Part shown: positions 26,522 through 34,036 of the stretch, in pieces
Layout: each line of letters opens with the position of its first letter
Numbering within the stretch: the stretch's first letter is position 1
NCBI RefSeq assembly: GCF_003627755.1
Contig: NZ_CP032695.1
Coordinates: 1,116,001-1,180,000, forward strand
Reading direction: 5' to 3'
DNA length: 64,000 nucleotides
Origin: Rhizobium jaguaris
Lineage (GTDB): Bacteria; Pseudomonadota; Alphaproteobacteria; Rhizobiales; Rhizobiaceae
Position numbers and translations under genes: made by a program
The notes under the pieces: generated by a model
The model's database searches: none
What the model was told of the DNA's origin: nothing
What the model saw: the letters and a program-made list of their open reading frames with translations, nothing else

Positions 26522-27448
26522 CTAAATTGCTTTTAAGGTCTGAGGCGCGGCAGTCTTTTCCCGCGCCATACCCGCAAGCCGTTCATATTGTTCGAAGAGA
26601 ACGAAGAAGTCCTTTTCCGCAAGCCCGTCGGCGAATGCGGCCTCGTACTGCTGCCGGATCATCGAGGCAAGATACATCGGGACATGGTCCGATTTTGCCG
26701 CCCCCAGGATGAGATCGAAATCTTTCATCATTTGCGAGACAGAGAATGCTGGATCGAAATTACGGTTGACCAACAGATCGCGTTTGTAGGCAATGAGCGG
26801 CGAGGCGACCGCGCTTTCGCAGATGACGTTGAGCATAGTCTCAACCGACAGATTTCCCTTCAGCCCGAGCGTCAGCGCTTCTCCAAGCAAAGCGGCCGTT
26901 GCCCCCACCAGGGCATTCAGCACCAGCTTGAGGTACCGCGCCTCCTCGCCCTCTCCGAGATAGAAACGCTTGGACGAGAAACTTGCCAGGATGGGCTCGA
27001 TCTTGCGATAGGCATCCTCCGGCCCCGAAACCATGACAGACAGCATGCCGGACGATGCGGTGATGGTGCTTCCGGAAACGGGCGCGCGCAAATAAGCCAC
27101 ACCCTTGCGGCCGAGAGCTTCGGCGACCTCGGCGGAGAGCTCCGGAGAAACGGTGCTCATCTCCACGAGAATTTGGCCCGGCTTCAGCAGCTCGACGAGA
27201 GCGGATGGCGCCAATGTCAGCTGGCGGAGAACGGCATCGTTCGGGATGGTGAGCATCACCACGTCAGACGCCTCGACGAGATCCTCAAGTGCATGCGCCA
27301 CGTTCGCGCCCTGGGCGACGACGGAGGCACGGTTCTCGGGAAGCGGCTCATAGACGGTCAGCGGATATCCGTTTTCAAGGACGCGCCTGCTCATCGGCGC
27401 GCCCATCTTTCCGATGCCGGCCCATCCCACTCTCAACGTCTCAATCAT
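26522..27448 (-). CDS. 3-hydroxyisobutyrate dehydrogenase family oxidoreductase
   Basis: This 308-residue beta-hydroxyacid dehydrogenase is read from ATG 27448, with GGAAGGAAGG 6-8 bp upstream (an in-frame TTG two codons earlier is less likely). The Rossmann motif GIGKMGAPMS is at residues 11-20. The substrate motif RAPVSGS (121-127) replaces the usual DAPVSGG, the first Asp being Arg. The catalytic Lys174 and Asn178 lie in YLKLVLNALVG. Family members oxidise 3-hydroxy acids such as 3-hydroxyisobutyrate, tartronate or glycerate semialdehyde with NAD(P). It is divergent from the SDR operon and upstream of the HTH-binding-protein fusion, sharing the control region with operator copy 2. Confidence 0.87.
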   Translation of the reverse strand: MIETLRVGWAGIGKMGAPMSRRVLENGYPLTVYEPLPENRASVVAQGANVAHALEDLVEASDVVMLTIPNDAVLRQLTLAPSALVELLKPGQILVEMSTVSPELSAEVAEALGRKGVAYLRAPVSGSTITASSGMLSVMVSGPEDAYRKIEPILASFSSKRFYLGEGEEARYLKLVLNALVGATAALLGEALTLGLKGNLSVETMLNVICESAVASPLIAYKRDLLVNRNFDPAFSVSQMMKDFDLILGAAKSDHVPMYLASMIRQQYEAAFADGLAEKDFFVLFEQYERLAGMAREKTAAPQTLKAI

Positions 27449-27614
27449 GCACAACCTTCCTTCCCTGGCGGCAGTCGCCGGCCAGAAATATCCTATGCCG
27501 CGATTTCACGGAGGAGCGCATGAGCTAAAAAAGGTTCATTCGTTCGGCGCAAGCGCCGCTTCCTCCTGTCAGAAATCTTAGCGTCGGAAGCAGTCAGATT
27601 GCTGCATTGAAAAT

Positions 27615-27631
27615 ATCCATTTTGGATAATT
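27615..27631. promoter_or_regulatory. Island operator candidate, copy 2
   Basis: The sequence ATCCATTTTGGATAATT has the same ATCCA-N3-TGGAT core plus AATT as copies 1 and 3, with TTT instead of AAA at the centre. It lies between two divergent units and could control both. Confidence 0.6.
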
Positions 27632-27712
27632 AAAGGTTTGCCGAAGCACAGGTTCATCCTTTAGCTTTGCTTACGGATCGCATGGCGGTTCCTGTGGGAG
27701 GAATAAAGCCGT

Positions 27713-27767
27713 CAACAAAATATAAAAGCTGCGGAAACGATGTGTTTCCGCAAACTGTATTTTGTTG
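27713..27767 (+). promoter_or_regulatory. Nested inverted repeat in the leader of the catabolic operon
   Basis: Outer 10-bp arms CAACAAAATA (27713-27722) and TATTTTGTTG (27758-27767) enclose inner 8-bp arms GCGGAAAC (27731-27738) and GTTTCCGC (27744-27751) with loop GATGT. All arms are perfect. It sits 38 bp before the leader ORF start, so it is either a structured 5' leader or an operator. Confidence 0.5.
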
Positions 27768-27804
27768 TCAGCGCTCTTATCAGTCTATCGGAGGAGGGCT
27801 TGAG

Positions 27805-27873
27805 GTGAGAAGTAAGGCGAAAAGCGTCATCGCATCTTTGGGGCATCTATCACCCTGCGTTGTACAGCTATGA
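27805..27873 (+). CDS. Putative 22-residue leader peptide coupled to the SDR gene
   Basis: A GTG at 27805 follows a very strong Shine-Dalgarno (GGAGGAGGG, 27790-27798) and opens a 22-codon frame (MRSKAKSVIASLGHLSPCVVQL) whose TGA overlaps the ATG of the SDR at 27870 in an ATGA junction. The SDR start itself has no visible ribosome site, and its own frame is closed by TAA at 27813. Translation of the SDR therefore probably depends on reinitiation after this short frame. The peptide resembles no family I know; its value may lie only in coupling. Confidence 0.5.
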   Translation: MRSKAKSVIASLGHLSPCVVQL

Positions 27874-28658
27874 GTGGGTTGGTCAACAATAAGGTCGTCA
27901 TCGTCACTGGAGCAGCGCGCGGAATAGGCGCTGGCATTGCCGCGGATCTCGCCGAGAAAGGCGCGCATGTCGTCATCGCCGACCTGAATGCCGACGCGGC
28001 GCGACAAACGGCTTCGAAAATCTCTGGTAGCGGCGGCAGCGCGATTGCGGTCGCCGTAGACGTTTCCAGCCGCAAAGGCGTCAAGGCCCTGATCGACGAG
28101 ACCGTCTCGCACTTCGGCCGGCTGGACGTCATGTTCAACAATGCCGGCATCAGCCAGACTTGCCCGTTTCTTGAGGTCACGGAAGAAGATTTTGACCGGA
28201 TCATGAAAATCAATGGTCTCGGCGTCCTGATCGGGACGCAGGAAGCCGCAAAGCAGATGATCGCGCAAGGCCAGGGCGGTAAGATCATCAATACCGCTTC
28301 GGTCGCCGGCAAACAGGGCTATCCGCTGTTTGCGCATTATTGCGCCTCCAAGTTCGCCGTTGTCGCGATCACTCAGGCCGCAGCCCGTGCGCTCGCCGAG
28401 CACAAGATCACTGTCAACTGCTTCGGGCCGGGCGTCGTCAAGACGGAGCTGTGGGAACAGCTCGACCGCGAATTCATGGAACATGGGCTGACGGAAAAAC
28501 CGGAGCAGGCGATAAACGAATTTTCGCAATCGATCCTGCTCGGTCGTGTTTCACTGCCGAAGGACATCGCGGGCGTCACCACGTTCCTGGCATCCGACGC
28601 ATCGGACTATGTCACCGGCCAGACCGTCATGGTCGATGGCGGCATGGTGCTGATCTGA
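27870..28658 (+). CDS. SDR family oxidoreductase
   Basis: This is a 262-residue classical SDR with TGAARGIG (13-20), NNAG (90-93) and the catalytic residues Ser144, Tyr157 and Lys161 (YCASK). The sequence resembles acetoin/2,3-butanediol or polyol dehydrogenase type SDRs (LWEQLDREFMEHGL region and C-terminal GQTVMVDGGMV). It is the first full gene of a tightly spaced run extending to the maleylacetate reductase. It should interconvert a hydroxyl and a keto group with NAD(H). ATG 27870 is the only reasonable start because of the upstream in-frame stop. Confidence 0.9.
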   Translation: MSGLVNNKVVIVTGAARGIGAGIAADLAEKGAHVVIADLNADAARQTASKISGSGGSAIAVAVDVSSRKGVKALIDETVSHFGRLDVMFNNAGISQTCPFLEVTEEDFDRIMKINGLGVLIGTQEAAKQMIAQGQGGKIINTASVAGKQGYPLFAHYCASKFAVVAITQAAARALAEHKITVNCFGPGVVKTELWEQLDREFMEHGLTEKPEQAINEFSQSILLGRVSLPKDIAGVTTFLASDASDYVTGQTVMVDGGMVLI

Positions 28659-28668
28659 GGAGGACATC

Positions 28669-28793
28669 ATGACAGGGCTGAGCAACAGGGTCCCGCCTGC
28701 TCTCCCGTTCTTTTCCTCGCCCCCGACGAAGCCGGTCTCGTGACGGGCGACAACTTGATCTGCGACGGCGGCTACGCAGCACAGCAATTATGA
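28669..28793 (+). pseudogene. Remnant of a fourth SDR gene (internal deletion)
   Basis: After AGGAGG an ATG at 28669 encodes MTGLSNRV, a typical SDR N-terminus, but the frame soon ends. In another frame the last 27 codons before TGA 28791-28793 read like an SDR C-terminus (DEAGLVTGDNLICDGGY with a final AAQQL). A full SDR has about 250 residues, so some 200 codons between the two ends have been lost together with the frame. The ribosome site and the end were retained, and the TGA overlaps an ATG of the next gene, so the original operon contained one more dehydrogenase. Confidence 0.7.
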
Positions 28794-28804
28794 AAGGCAT
28801 GGCA

Positions 28805-29878
28805 ATGAAGGCTGTACGATATTACTCCAAGAAAGACATCCGGGTCGAAGATGTGCCAGCGCCAAGTGGCCCGCTCGGCGACGATATGGTGCTGATCGAG
28901 CCGTTGGTCTGCGGCATTTGCGGAACCGACTTGCATGAGTACATCGCGGGACCGATCGTGACGCCCGCCACGCCCAATGTCTATTCTGGCGCCACCCTGC
29001 CGCAGATCCTCGGCCATGAATTTTCTGCCAGGGTCTTGGAGGTGGGCAAGAATGTGACGCACGTTTCCCCAGGTTCGCGTGTGTCCATCCAGCCGCTCGT
29101 CTCGCCGCGCGACGATTATTACGGCCGGCGCGGCCTGTTCCACCTCAGCGAAAAGATGGCGGTAGTGGGGTTGTCCTGGGATTGGGGGGGCATGGGCGAA
29201 CGAGCGGTCATCAATGGCTACAACGCCATTCCGGTGCCGGACACGGTCTCGGACGTTCAGGCGGCCATGATCGAGCCGGCCGCCGTCGCGCTCTACGGTG
29301 TCGACCGCGGCAGAGTGACCAGCGGCAGCAGTGTTCTCGTTTCCGGCGTCGGCCCGATCGGCGCGCTGGTCCTGCTGGCGGCCAAGGCGGCCGGTGCGAC
29401 AAAGATCTTCGTGTCCGAGCTCAATCCGAACCGTCGCGCTTTGGCGCAACAGTTGGTCCCGGAAGCGGTCGTCTTCGATCCGCGCGAAACGGATACGGAC
29501 AAGTTGTTCCGCGATCAGACAGAGGAGGGCGTGGGCGTCGACGTGGCACTCGAATGTGTTGGTGCCGAGGCGTCGCTCAACCTTTGCGCCAAGGCCGTGC
29601 GTCGTCGCGGCACCGTTGTGCAGGTCGGCCTGCATGTGAAGCCGGCTTCTGTCGACGCGATGCTTTGGGCGCTGAAGGATATCACCGTTGAGGCGACGTG
29701 GTGCTATCCCGTGCAGATCTGGCCCCGCATCGCCTCGATGATCGGCACCGGCATCTTCCCGGTCGAAAAGGTCGTCACGGCGCAGATCGCGCCGGAAGAC
29801 GTGGTCGAAAAAGGCTTCGAAGCACTGCTCGATCCCAAGGCCACTCACATGAAGATCCTCGTGAACATGAAAGCCTGA
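28805..29878 (+). CDS. Zinc-dependent medium-chain dehydrogenase (2,3-butanediol dehydrogenase-like)
   Basis: This is a 357-residue protein from ATG 28805, chosen because AAAGG lies 6 bp upstream and MKAVRYYSKKDIRVEDV is the usual family start; ATGs at 28790 and 28799 are in frame. Catalytic zinc ligands are visible in CGICGTDLHEY (Cys and the later GHE of LGHEFSARVLEVG). The coenzyme motif is SGVGPIGALVLLAAKAAG. The four-Cys structural zinc lobe is replaced by SPRDDYYGRRGLFH. The N-terminal YIAGPI segment resembles (R,R)-butanediol dehydrogenases. It would oxidise a secondary alcohol or vicinal diol with NAD. Confidence 0.88.
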   Translation: MKAVRYYSKKDIRVEDVPAPSGPLGDDMVLIEPLVCGICGTDLHEYIAGPIVTPATPNVYSGATLPQILGHEFSARVLEVGKNVTHVSPGSRVSIQPLVSPRDDYYGRRGLFHLSEKMAVVGLSWDWGGMGERAVINGYNAIPVPDTVSDVQAAMIEPAAVALYGVDRGRVTSGSSVLVSGVGPIGALVLLAAKAAGATKIFVSELNPNRRALAQQLVPEAVVFDPRETDTDKLFRDQTEEGVGVDVALECVGAEASLNLCAKAVRRRGTVVQVGLHVKPASVDAMLWALKDITVEATWCYPVQIWPRIASMIGTGIFPVEKVVTAQIAPEDVVEKGFEALLDPKATHMKILVNMKA

Positions 29879-29880
29879 TC

Positions 29881-30648
29881 ATGAACAACCCGATGGATCT
29901 CAGCGGGCGAAAATTTCTGATCACCGGCGCGGCCGGTGGTAACGGCAGCGCCACCTGCCGTTACCTGGCCTCGCTCGGAGCAACGATCGTTGCAGCAGAT
30001 CGCGATGTCTCGGTGGAGAAGACCTGCGACGACATTCGTGCGGCGGGAGGCACGGCGGAAGCCGTTACCTTTAATGTCACCGACAAGAGTTCAGTCGAGG
30101 CAGCGGCGGCAAAGGTGGCCGAGCGCTTCGGTGCTTTAGACGGCATCTTCGCCAATGCCGGCATGTCGTACGAGCGCACGGCGCTGGATCATAGTGAAGC
30201 GGACTGGCGCACCGTCATGTCCGTCAATCTCGACGGCGTCTTCTGGACTGTCCAGGCATTTGGAAGACCCATGATCGAGGCCGGGCGAGGGGCCGTCGTG
30301 ATGACGGCGTCGATTGCCGGGGTCAAAGCGGTTCGGCCGGAGCTCCATGTCGGCTACGACGTGTCTAAAGCTGGTGTCGCTCACATGTGCCGGGTCCTGG
30401 CGGCCGAGTGGGCAAGATTCGGCGTGCGCGTCAACGCCGTCGGACCTGGCTACACCGACACCGTCATGCTGGCGGAAGTCGGCCGTGCTCAACCCGCCGT
30501 CATGCAGAAATGGCTGGATGACACTCCGATCAACCGCTTGATCAAACCCGACGAGATCGCCTCCGCGGTCGCATTTCTACTCTCCGACGCGGCGAGCGGT
30601 ATCACCGGCCAACTGCTGATGGTCGATGGCGGCTACTCCATCGCCTGA
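29881..30648 (+). CDS. SDR family oxidoreductase
   Basis: This 255-residue SDR starts 2 bp after the preceding stop. It has the cofactor motif TGAAGGNG (15-22), NAG (92-94) and catalytic Ser144, Tyr159 and Lys163 (YDVSK). The C-terminus GQLLMVDGGYSIA is standard. It has the FabG-like architecture but lies in the middle of a catabolic operon, so it is probably a polyol or ketone dehydrogenase. No Shine-Dalgarno is visible, which fits coupling to the upstream gene. Confidence 0.88.
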   Translation: MNNPMDLSGRKFLITGAAGGNGSATCRYLASLGATIVAADRDVSVEKTCDDIRAAGGTAEAVTFNVTDKSSVEAAAAKVAERFGALDGIFANAGMSYERTALDHSEADWRTVMSVNLDGVFWTVQAFGRPMIEAGRGAVVMTASIAGVKAVRPELHVGYDVSKAGVAHMCRVLAAEWARFGVRVNAVGPGYTDTVMLAEVGRAQPAVMQKWLDDTPINRLIKPDEIASAVAFLLSDAASGITGQLLMVDGGYSIA

Positions 30649-30666
30649 ATTCGAAAGGAATTATCC

Positions 30667-30951
30667 ATGTTTTACGCTGTTCACTGCGTTGACCACGAGG
30701 GTGCCGTCGAAAAGCGGCTCGCCAATTACGACGCCCACAAGGCCTATCTTTCGACAGGCAAGACCAAGACCGTGATCTCCGGCCCGCTTCTTGCGGACGA
30801 CAACGAAACGATGATCGGCTCCCTCTTTGTTTTCGAGGCCGACACCAAGGAAGAGATCGTCGCCTTCAACAAGGCCGATCCTTTCACTAAGGCCGGTGTT
30901 TGGAAAACCGTCAACATCCACCCCTTCAACAAACGGGTAGACAATCGATGA
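30667..30951 (+). CDS. YciI family protein, copy 1
   Basis: This 94-residue protein is one YciI ferredoxin-like domain: MFYAVHCVDHEGAVEKRLANYDAHKAYL, then ISGPLLADDNETMIGSLFVFEADTKEEIVAFNKADPF with the family's His (in the AHKAYL helix) and Asp (ADPF). The closest precedent in a similar setting is TftG of the 2,4,5-T pathway, a YciI-fold dehydrochlorinase acting on a chlorinated hydroxyquinol just before the dioxygenase. Here the protein may eliminate water or rearrange a ring intermediate, which is inference. AAAGGAA precedes the ATG and the stop overlaps the next gene (ATGA). Confidence 0.85.
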   Translation: MFYAVHCVDHEGAVEKRLANYDAHKAYLSTGKTKTVISGPLLADDNETMIGSLFVFEADTKEEIVAFNKADPFTKAGVWKTVNIHPFNKRVDNR

Positions 30952-31961
30952 CCATGATCGAGGAAAAGCCGGTCATCGCCGCCCTGGTCGGTCTCGGCTG
31001 GTGGGGCCGCAAGATGGCAAGCCTCGTCAATGCCGGCGATGCACAGATGCATTTCGTGCGTGGCGTCGATCCGAGCCCTGAAGCGGCCGTGTTCGCCGGA
31101 CAGATGGGTCTGCAATATTCGCCGGATATGGCGGAAGCCCTGAGCGACCCGACGATCGAAGCGGTCGTGCTTGCCACGCCGCATACGCTGCACCGGGACC
31201 AGATCGCGCGCGTGGTCGCGGCCGGGAAACATGTTTTCTGCGAAAAGCCGCTCGACCTCAGCAGAGCCGGAGCGGAAGAGTCCGTCGCTCTATGCCGAGA
31301 GGCTGGTCTTGTGCTCGGAATGGGCCATGAGCGTCGGTTCGAGCCTCCGATCGCCGAAATCCTGGAAGCGGCCAAGTCGGGGAAGCTGGGCCGGCTGCTG
31401 CAGATCGAAGCGAATTTCAGTCATGACAAATTTCTCAGCCTCGACCCGTCGAATTGGCGGCTGAAGGCCGACCAGGCACCGGCAGGGGGCATGACGGCGA
31501 CCGGAATTCATCTGACGGACCTTGCTGTGAAGCTCATGGGCCGCGCCACGGATGTCCGCGTCGTGTGCGAGAACCTTGCCTCCAGCATTCCGCAGGGCGA
31601 CACGATGAGTGCGCATATCCGCTTTGCCGGCGGAGGCACGGCCTATGTCTCGGCAACCCTTGCCACGCCCTTCGTCTCCCGCTTCGCCGTCTACGGCACG
31701 GATGGATGGATCGAAGTGCGCGACAAGGCGCATGTCGAAGCGCCCGACGGCTGGGTCGTGACCGAGGGCTGGAAGAACCAGCCGATAACCGTTCGAGAGG
31801 TAGCGCCCGCCGAACCGGTTCGCGACAATCTGAGAGCCTTTGCCCGCGCCATTCGCGGCGAGGCCGACTACCCCATTACCGGCGAGGATATGATCAGCAA
31901 TATTGCGCTGCTGGAAGCCATCGTGCGGTCTGCACAGAGCGGCGCGCTGGTACAGGTTTGA
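30948..31961 (+). CDS. Gfo/Idh/MocA family oxidoreductase
   Basis: This is a 337-residue protein from ATG 30948, whose ATGA overlaps the YciI stop. The N-terminal NAD(P) domain has ALVGLGWWGRKMASLV and the family signature CEKPLDLS (around residue 93). The C-terminal substrate domain includes DLAVKLMGRATDV, with the GGMTATGIHLTDL segment providing the catalytic Asp/His region. Family members oxidise sugars and cyclitols (glucose-fructose oxidoreductase, inositol 2-dehydrogenase). Together with sugar-type importers this points to a polyhydroxylated substrate. Confidence 0.88.
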   Translation: MTMIEEKPVIAALVGLGWWGRKMASLVNAGDAQMHFVRGVDPSPEAAVFAGQMGLQYSPDMAEALSDPTIEAVVLATPHTLHRDQIARVVAAGKHVFCEKPLDLSRAGAEESVALCREAGLVLGMGHERRFEPPIAEILEAAKSGKLGRLLQIEANFSHDKFLSLDPSNWRLKADQAPAGGMTATGIHLTDLAVKLMGRATDVRVVCENLASSIPQGDTMSAHIRFAGGGTAYVSATLATPFVSRFAVYGTDGWIEVRDKAHVEAPDGWVVTEGWKNQPITVREVAPAEPVRDNLRAFARAIRGEADYPITGEDMISNIALLEAIVRSAQSGALVQV

Positions 31962-31971
31962 GGAGGAAGAC

Positions 31972-32955
31972 GTGAAAGCTCTGGTTTTCGAAGCCCCGGA
32001 AAAGCCCGCAATCGTCGATGTAGGCATGCCCGATCTGTCGCCCAACGAGGTTCTGGTTCACACCAAGGCTGTAGGCATCTGCCATTCCGACTACGAGCTG
32101 TTGGCCGGACGCTACATTATCCCGATCTCCTATCCGGTGACGCCCGGCCACGAATGGAGCGGTGAAATCGTCGAGGTTGGCCGCAATGTCACCGGCTTCA
32201 AGAAGGGCGACCGCGTCGTCGGGGAATGCGTGGTGCGCACCCCGGAGCGACTGCACCACTTCGGTTTCTCCATGAGCGGTGCGGATCGCGAATTCTTCTC
32301 TGTCAATCCGGAATGGCTTCACAAGCTGCCCGATGCCGTCGACGACAAGAAGGCTGCGCTGATCGAGCCCTTCACCTGCGGATTCTACGCGGTGCTGCGC
32401 TCAGGCGGTACGAATGCCAGCGAAACCGTCGTGGTCTCGGGAGGCGGTACGATCGGGCTGGTATCGGCTGCGGCAGCGATCGGAATGGGCGCTCGCGTCA
32501 TTGTCGTCGATCCGCTTGCATCTCGCCGCGAGGTGGCGAAGCGGCTCGGAGCGGATGTCGCCATTGACCCAGCGGACGGAGGTGCTGCCGAGAAGATTCG
32601 CGAACTGACCGGGGGACATGGTGCCGATCTTGTGATCGAGGCCTCCGGCCATGACGCATCCTTGGCGGCGGCATTCGACTATGCCCGCGAAGAGGGCCGA
32701 ATGTCGATGGTGGGCATCAACATCGGGCGCAAGGTGCCTGTCGTCATCGGCCAGATACAGATGAAGAACCTGACCGTGCGTGGCTGTATCGGATCTCCCG
32801 GCGTCTGGCCGGCCGCCATTCGTTTCCTGGAGCGGACGGGCATCGATCTTTCGCCAATCCAGACGCATGATTTCGCTCTGACCGACGCCGTCAACGCCTT
32901 CTCGTTTGGCCAGGATCCGACGAAAAGCATCAAGATCACGCTGCTGAATGGGTAA
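31972..32955 (+). CDS. Zinc-dependent medium-chain alcohol dehydrogenase
   Basis: This 327-residue protein starts at GTG 31972 after AGGAGGAAGAC; the open frame upstream is not translated like the family. Zinc ligands are seen in GICHSDYE and in PGHEWSGEIVEVG. The cofactor site is VVVSGGGTIGLVSAAAAIG, followed by VIVVDPLASRREVAKRLGAD. The structural-zinc Cys cluster is absent (VVRTPERLHHFGFSMSG in that place), as in some polyol dehydrogenases of the sorbitol/threonine dehydrogenase group. It lies 10 bp after the Gfo/Idh gene. A sugar-alcohol or cyclitol oxidation is likely but not shown. Confidence 0.87.
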   Translation: MKALVFEAPEKPAIVDVGMPDLSPNEVLVHTKAVGICHSDYELLAGRYIIPISYPVTPGHEWSGEIVEVGRNVTGFKKGDRVVGECVVRTPERLHHFGFSMSGADREFFSVNPEWLHKLPDAVDDKKAALIEPFTCGFYAVLRSGGTNASETVVVSGGGTIGLVSAAAAIGMGARVIVVDPLASRREVAKRLGADVAIDPADGGAAEKIRELTGGHGADLVIEASGHDASLAAAFDYAREEGRMSMVGINIGRKVPVVIGQIQMKNLTVRGCIGSPGVWPAAIRFLERTGIDLSPIQTHDFALTDAVNAFSFGQDPTKSIKITLLNG

Positions 32956-32958
32956 GTC

Positions 32959-34017
32959 ATGACCAAACACGCACTTATCGTCGGCGCAACCGGGATCACC
33001 GGCAGCAACCTCGCCGAAAATCTCCTGGCCGAAGGTGGCTGGACGGTTTCGGGCCTGTCCCGATCGCAAAGTCTGATCGCAGGCGTCAAGACCTTGAGTT
33101 GCGATCTCGTCGATGGCAATTCGGTTCGCGCCGCATTGACGGATGCGAGACCAAGCCATGTGTTTATCACCGCGTGGTCGCGCCAGGAGACCGAGACGAG
33201 AAATTGCGAGGTCAACGGCGCCATCGTTCGCAACGTGCTTGACGCCTTGCGGGGGCGAGGTGTCGAGCACGTCGCCTTGACGACCGGCACCAAGCATTAT
33301 CTCGGTCCGTTCGAATCCTACGCGAAGACGCAGCCAGAGACGCCATTCCGCGAGGAGCAGGAGCGTCTTCCGGGTGAGAACTTCTACTACGTACAGGAGG
33401 ACGAGGTCTTTGCCGCCGCCGCAAGGGAGGGCTTTACCTGGTCGATTCATCGTCCGCATACGCTGATCGGCTATGCGGTTGGAAACGCGATGAATATGGC
33501 GGCGACGCTTGCGGTCTACGCCTCCATCTGCCGGGAAACCCGCAGGCCCTTCGTCTTCCCCGGTTCGCCGGAGCAGTGGCAGGCCGCAACGGATGTCACC
33601 GATGTCAGGCTGCTTGCGAAACACCTCAAATGGGCAGCGACAACGAAGGCGGCCGCCAACCTCGCCTTCAACGTCGTCAATGGAGAGGTGTTCCGCTGGA
33701 AGTGGCTTTGGCCGCGCATCGCGAATTATTTCGGCCTTGAGGCAGCAGTCTATCCTGGCGCGCCCACGCCGCTGGAAGAGCAGATGGCCGGCGCCGAACC
33801 GATCTGGAACGAGATGGTCAAGAAGTTTGACCTCCAGCCGAATGCGCTCTCCCGCGTGGCATCCTTCTGGCATTCGGATGCAGATCTCGGACGCCAGATC
33901 GAGACGTTCAACGACATGGGCCGCAGCCGCAAGCTCGGCTTTCTCGACTATCAGGATACGACAAGCTCGTTCATAGACGCCTTCGAACGGCTGCGAGCAG
34001 ATCGGATCATACCTTAA
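32959..34017 (+). CDS. PRISE-like NAD(P)-dependent reductase (extended SDR)
   Basis: This 352-residue extended SDR starts 3 bp after the previous stop. It has the modified nucleotide motif VGATGITGSNLAENLL, LTTGTKHYLGPFESY, the NFYYVQEDEVF segment and WSIHRPHTLIGYAVGNAMNMA. These are the hallmarks of the PRISE group (progesterone 5-beta-reductase and iridoid synthase-like), which reduce activated C=C bonds of enones with NADPH through a Tyr/Lys pair. In this island an enone or quinone-like ring intermediate would fit. Bacterial members are mostly uncharacterised. Confidence 0.82.
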   Translation: MTKHALIVGATGITGSNLAENLLAEGGWTVSGLSRSQSLIAGVKTLSCDLVDGNSVRAALTDARPSHVFITAWSRQETETRNCEVNGAIVRNVLDALRGRGVEHVALTTGTKHYLGPFESYAKTQPETPFREEQERLPGENFYYVQEDEVFAAAAREGFTWSIHRPHTLIGYAVGNAMNMAATLAVYASICRETRRPFVFPGSPEQWQAATDVTDVRLLAKHLKWAATTKAAANLAFNVVNGEVFRWKWLWPRIANYFGLEAAVYPGAPTPLEEQMAGAEPIWNEMVKKFDLQPNALSRVASFWHSDADLGRQIETFNDMGRSRKLGFLDYQDTTSSFIDAFERLRADRIIP

Positions 34018-34036
34018 GATGTCAGGAGTGCAGCAT

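Larger units (their letters stand above)
27449..27804. other. Divergent control region of the island
   Basis: This stretch separates the minus-strand dehydrogenase-regulator unit from the plus-strand catabolic operon. It holds operator copy 2 (27615-27631) and a nested inverted repeat (27713-27767), followed by the leader ORF at 27805. No other gene was recognised. Confidence 0.6.
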
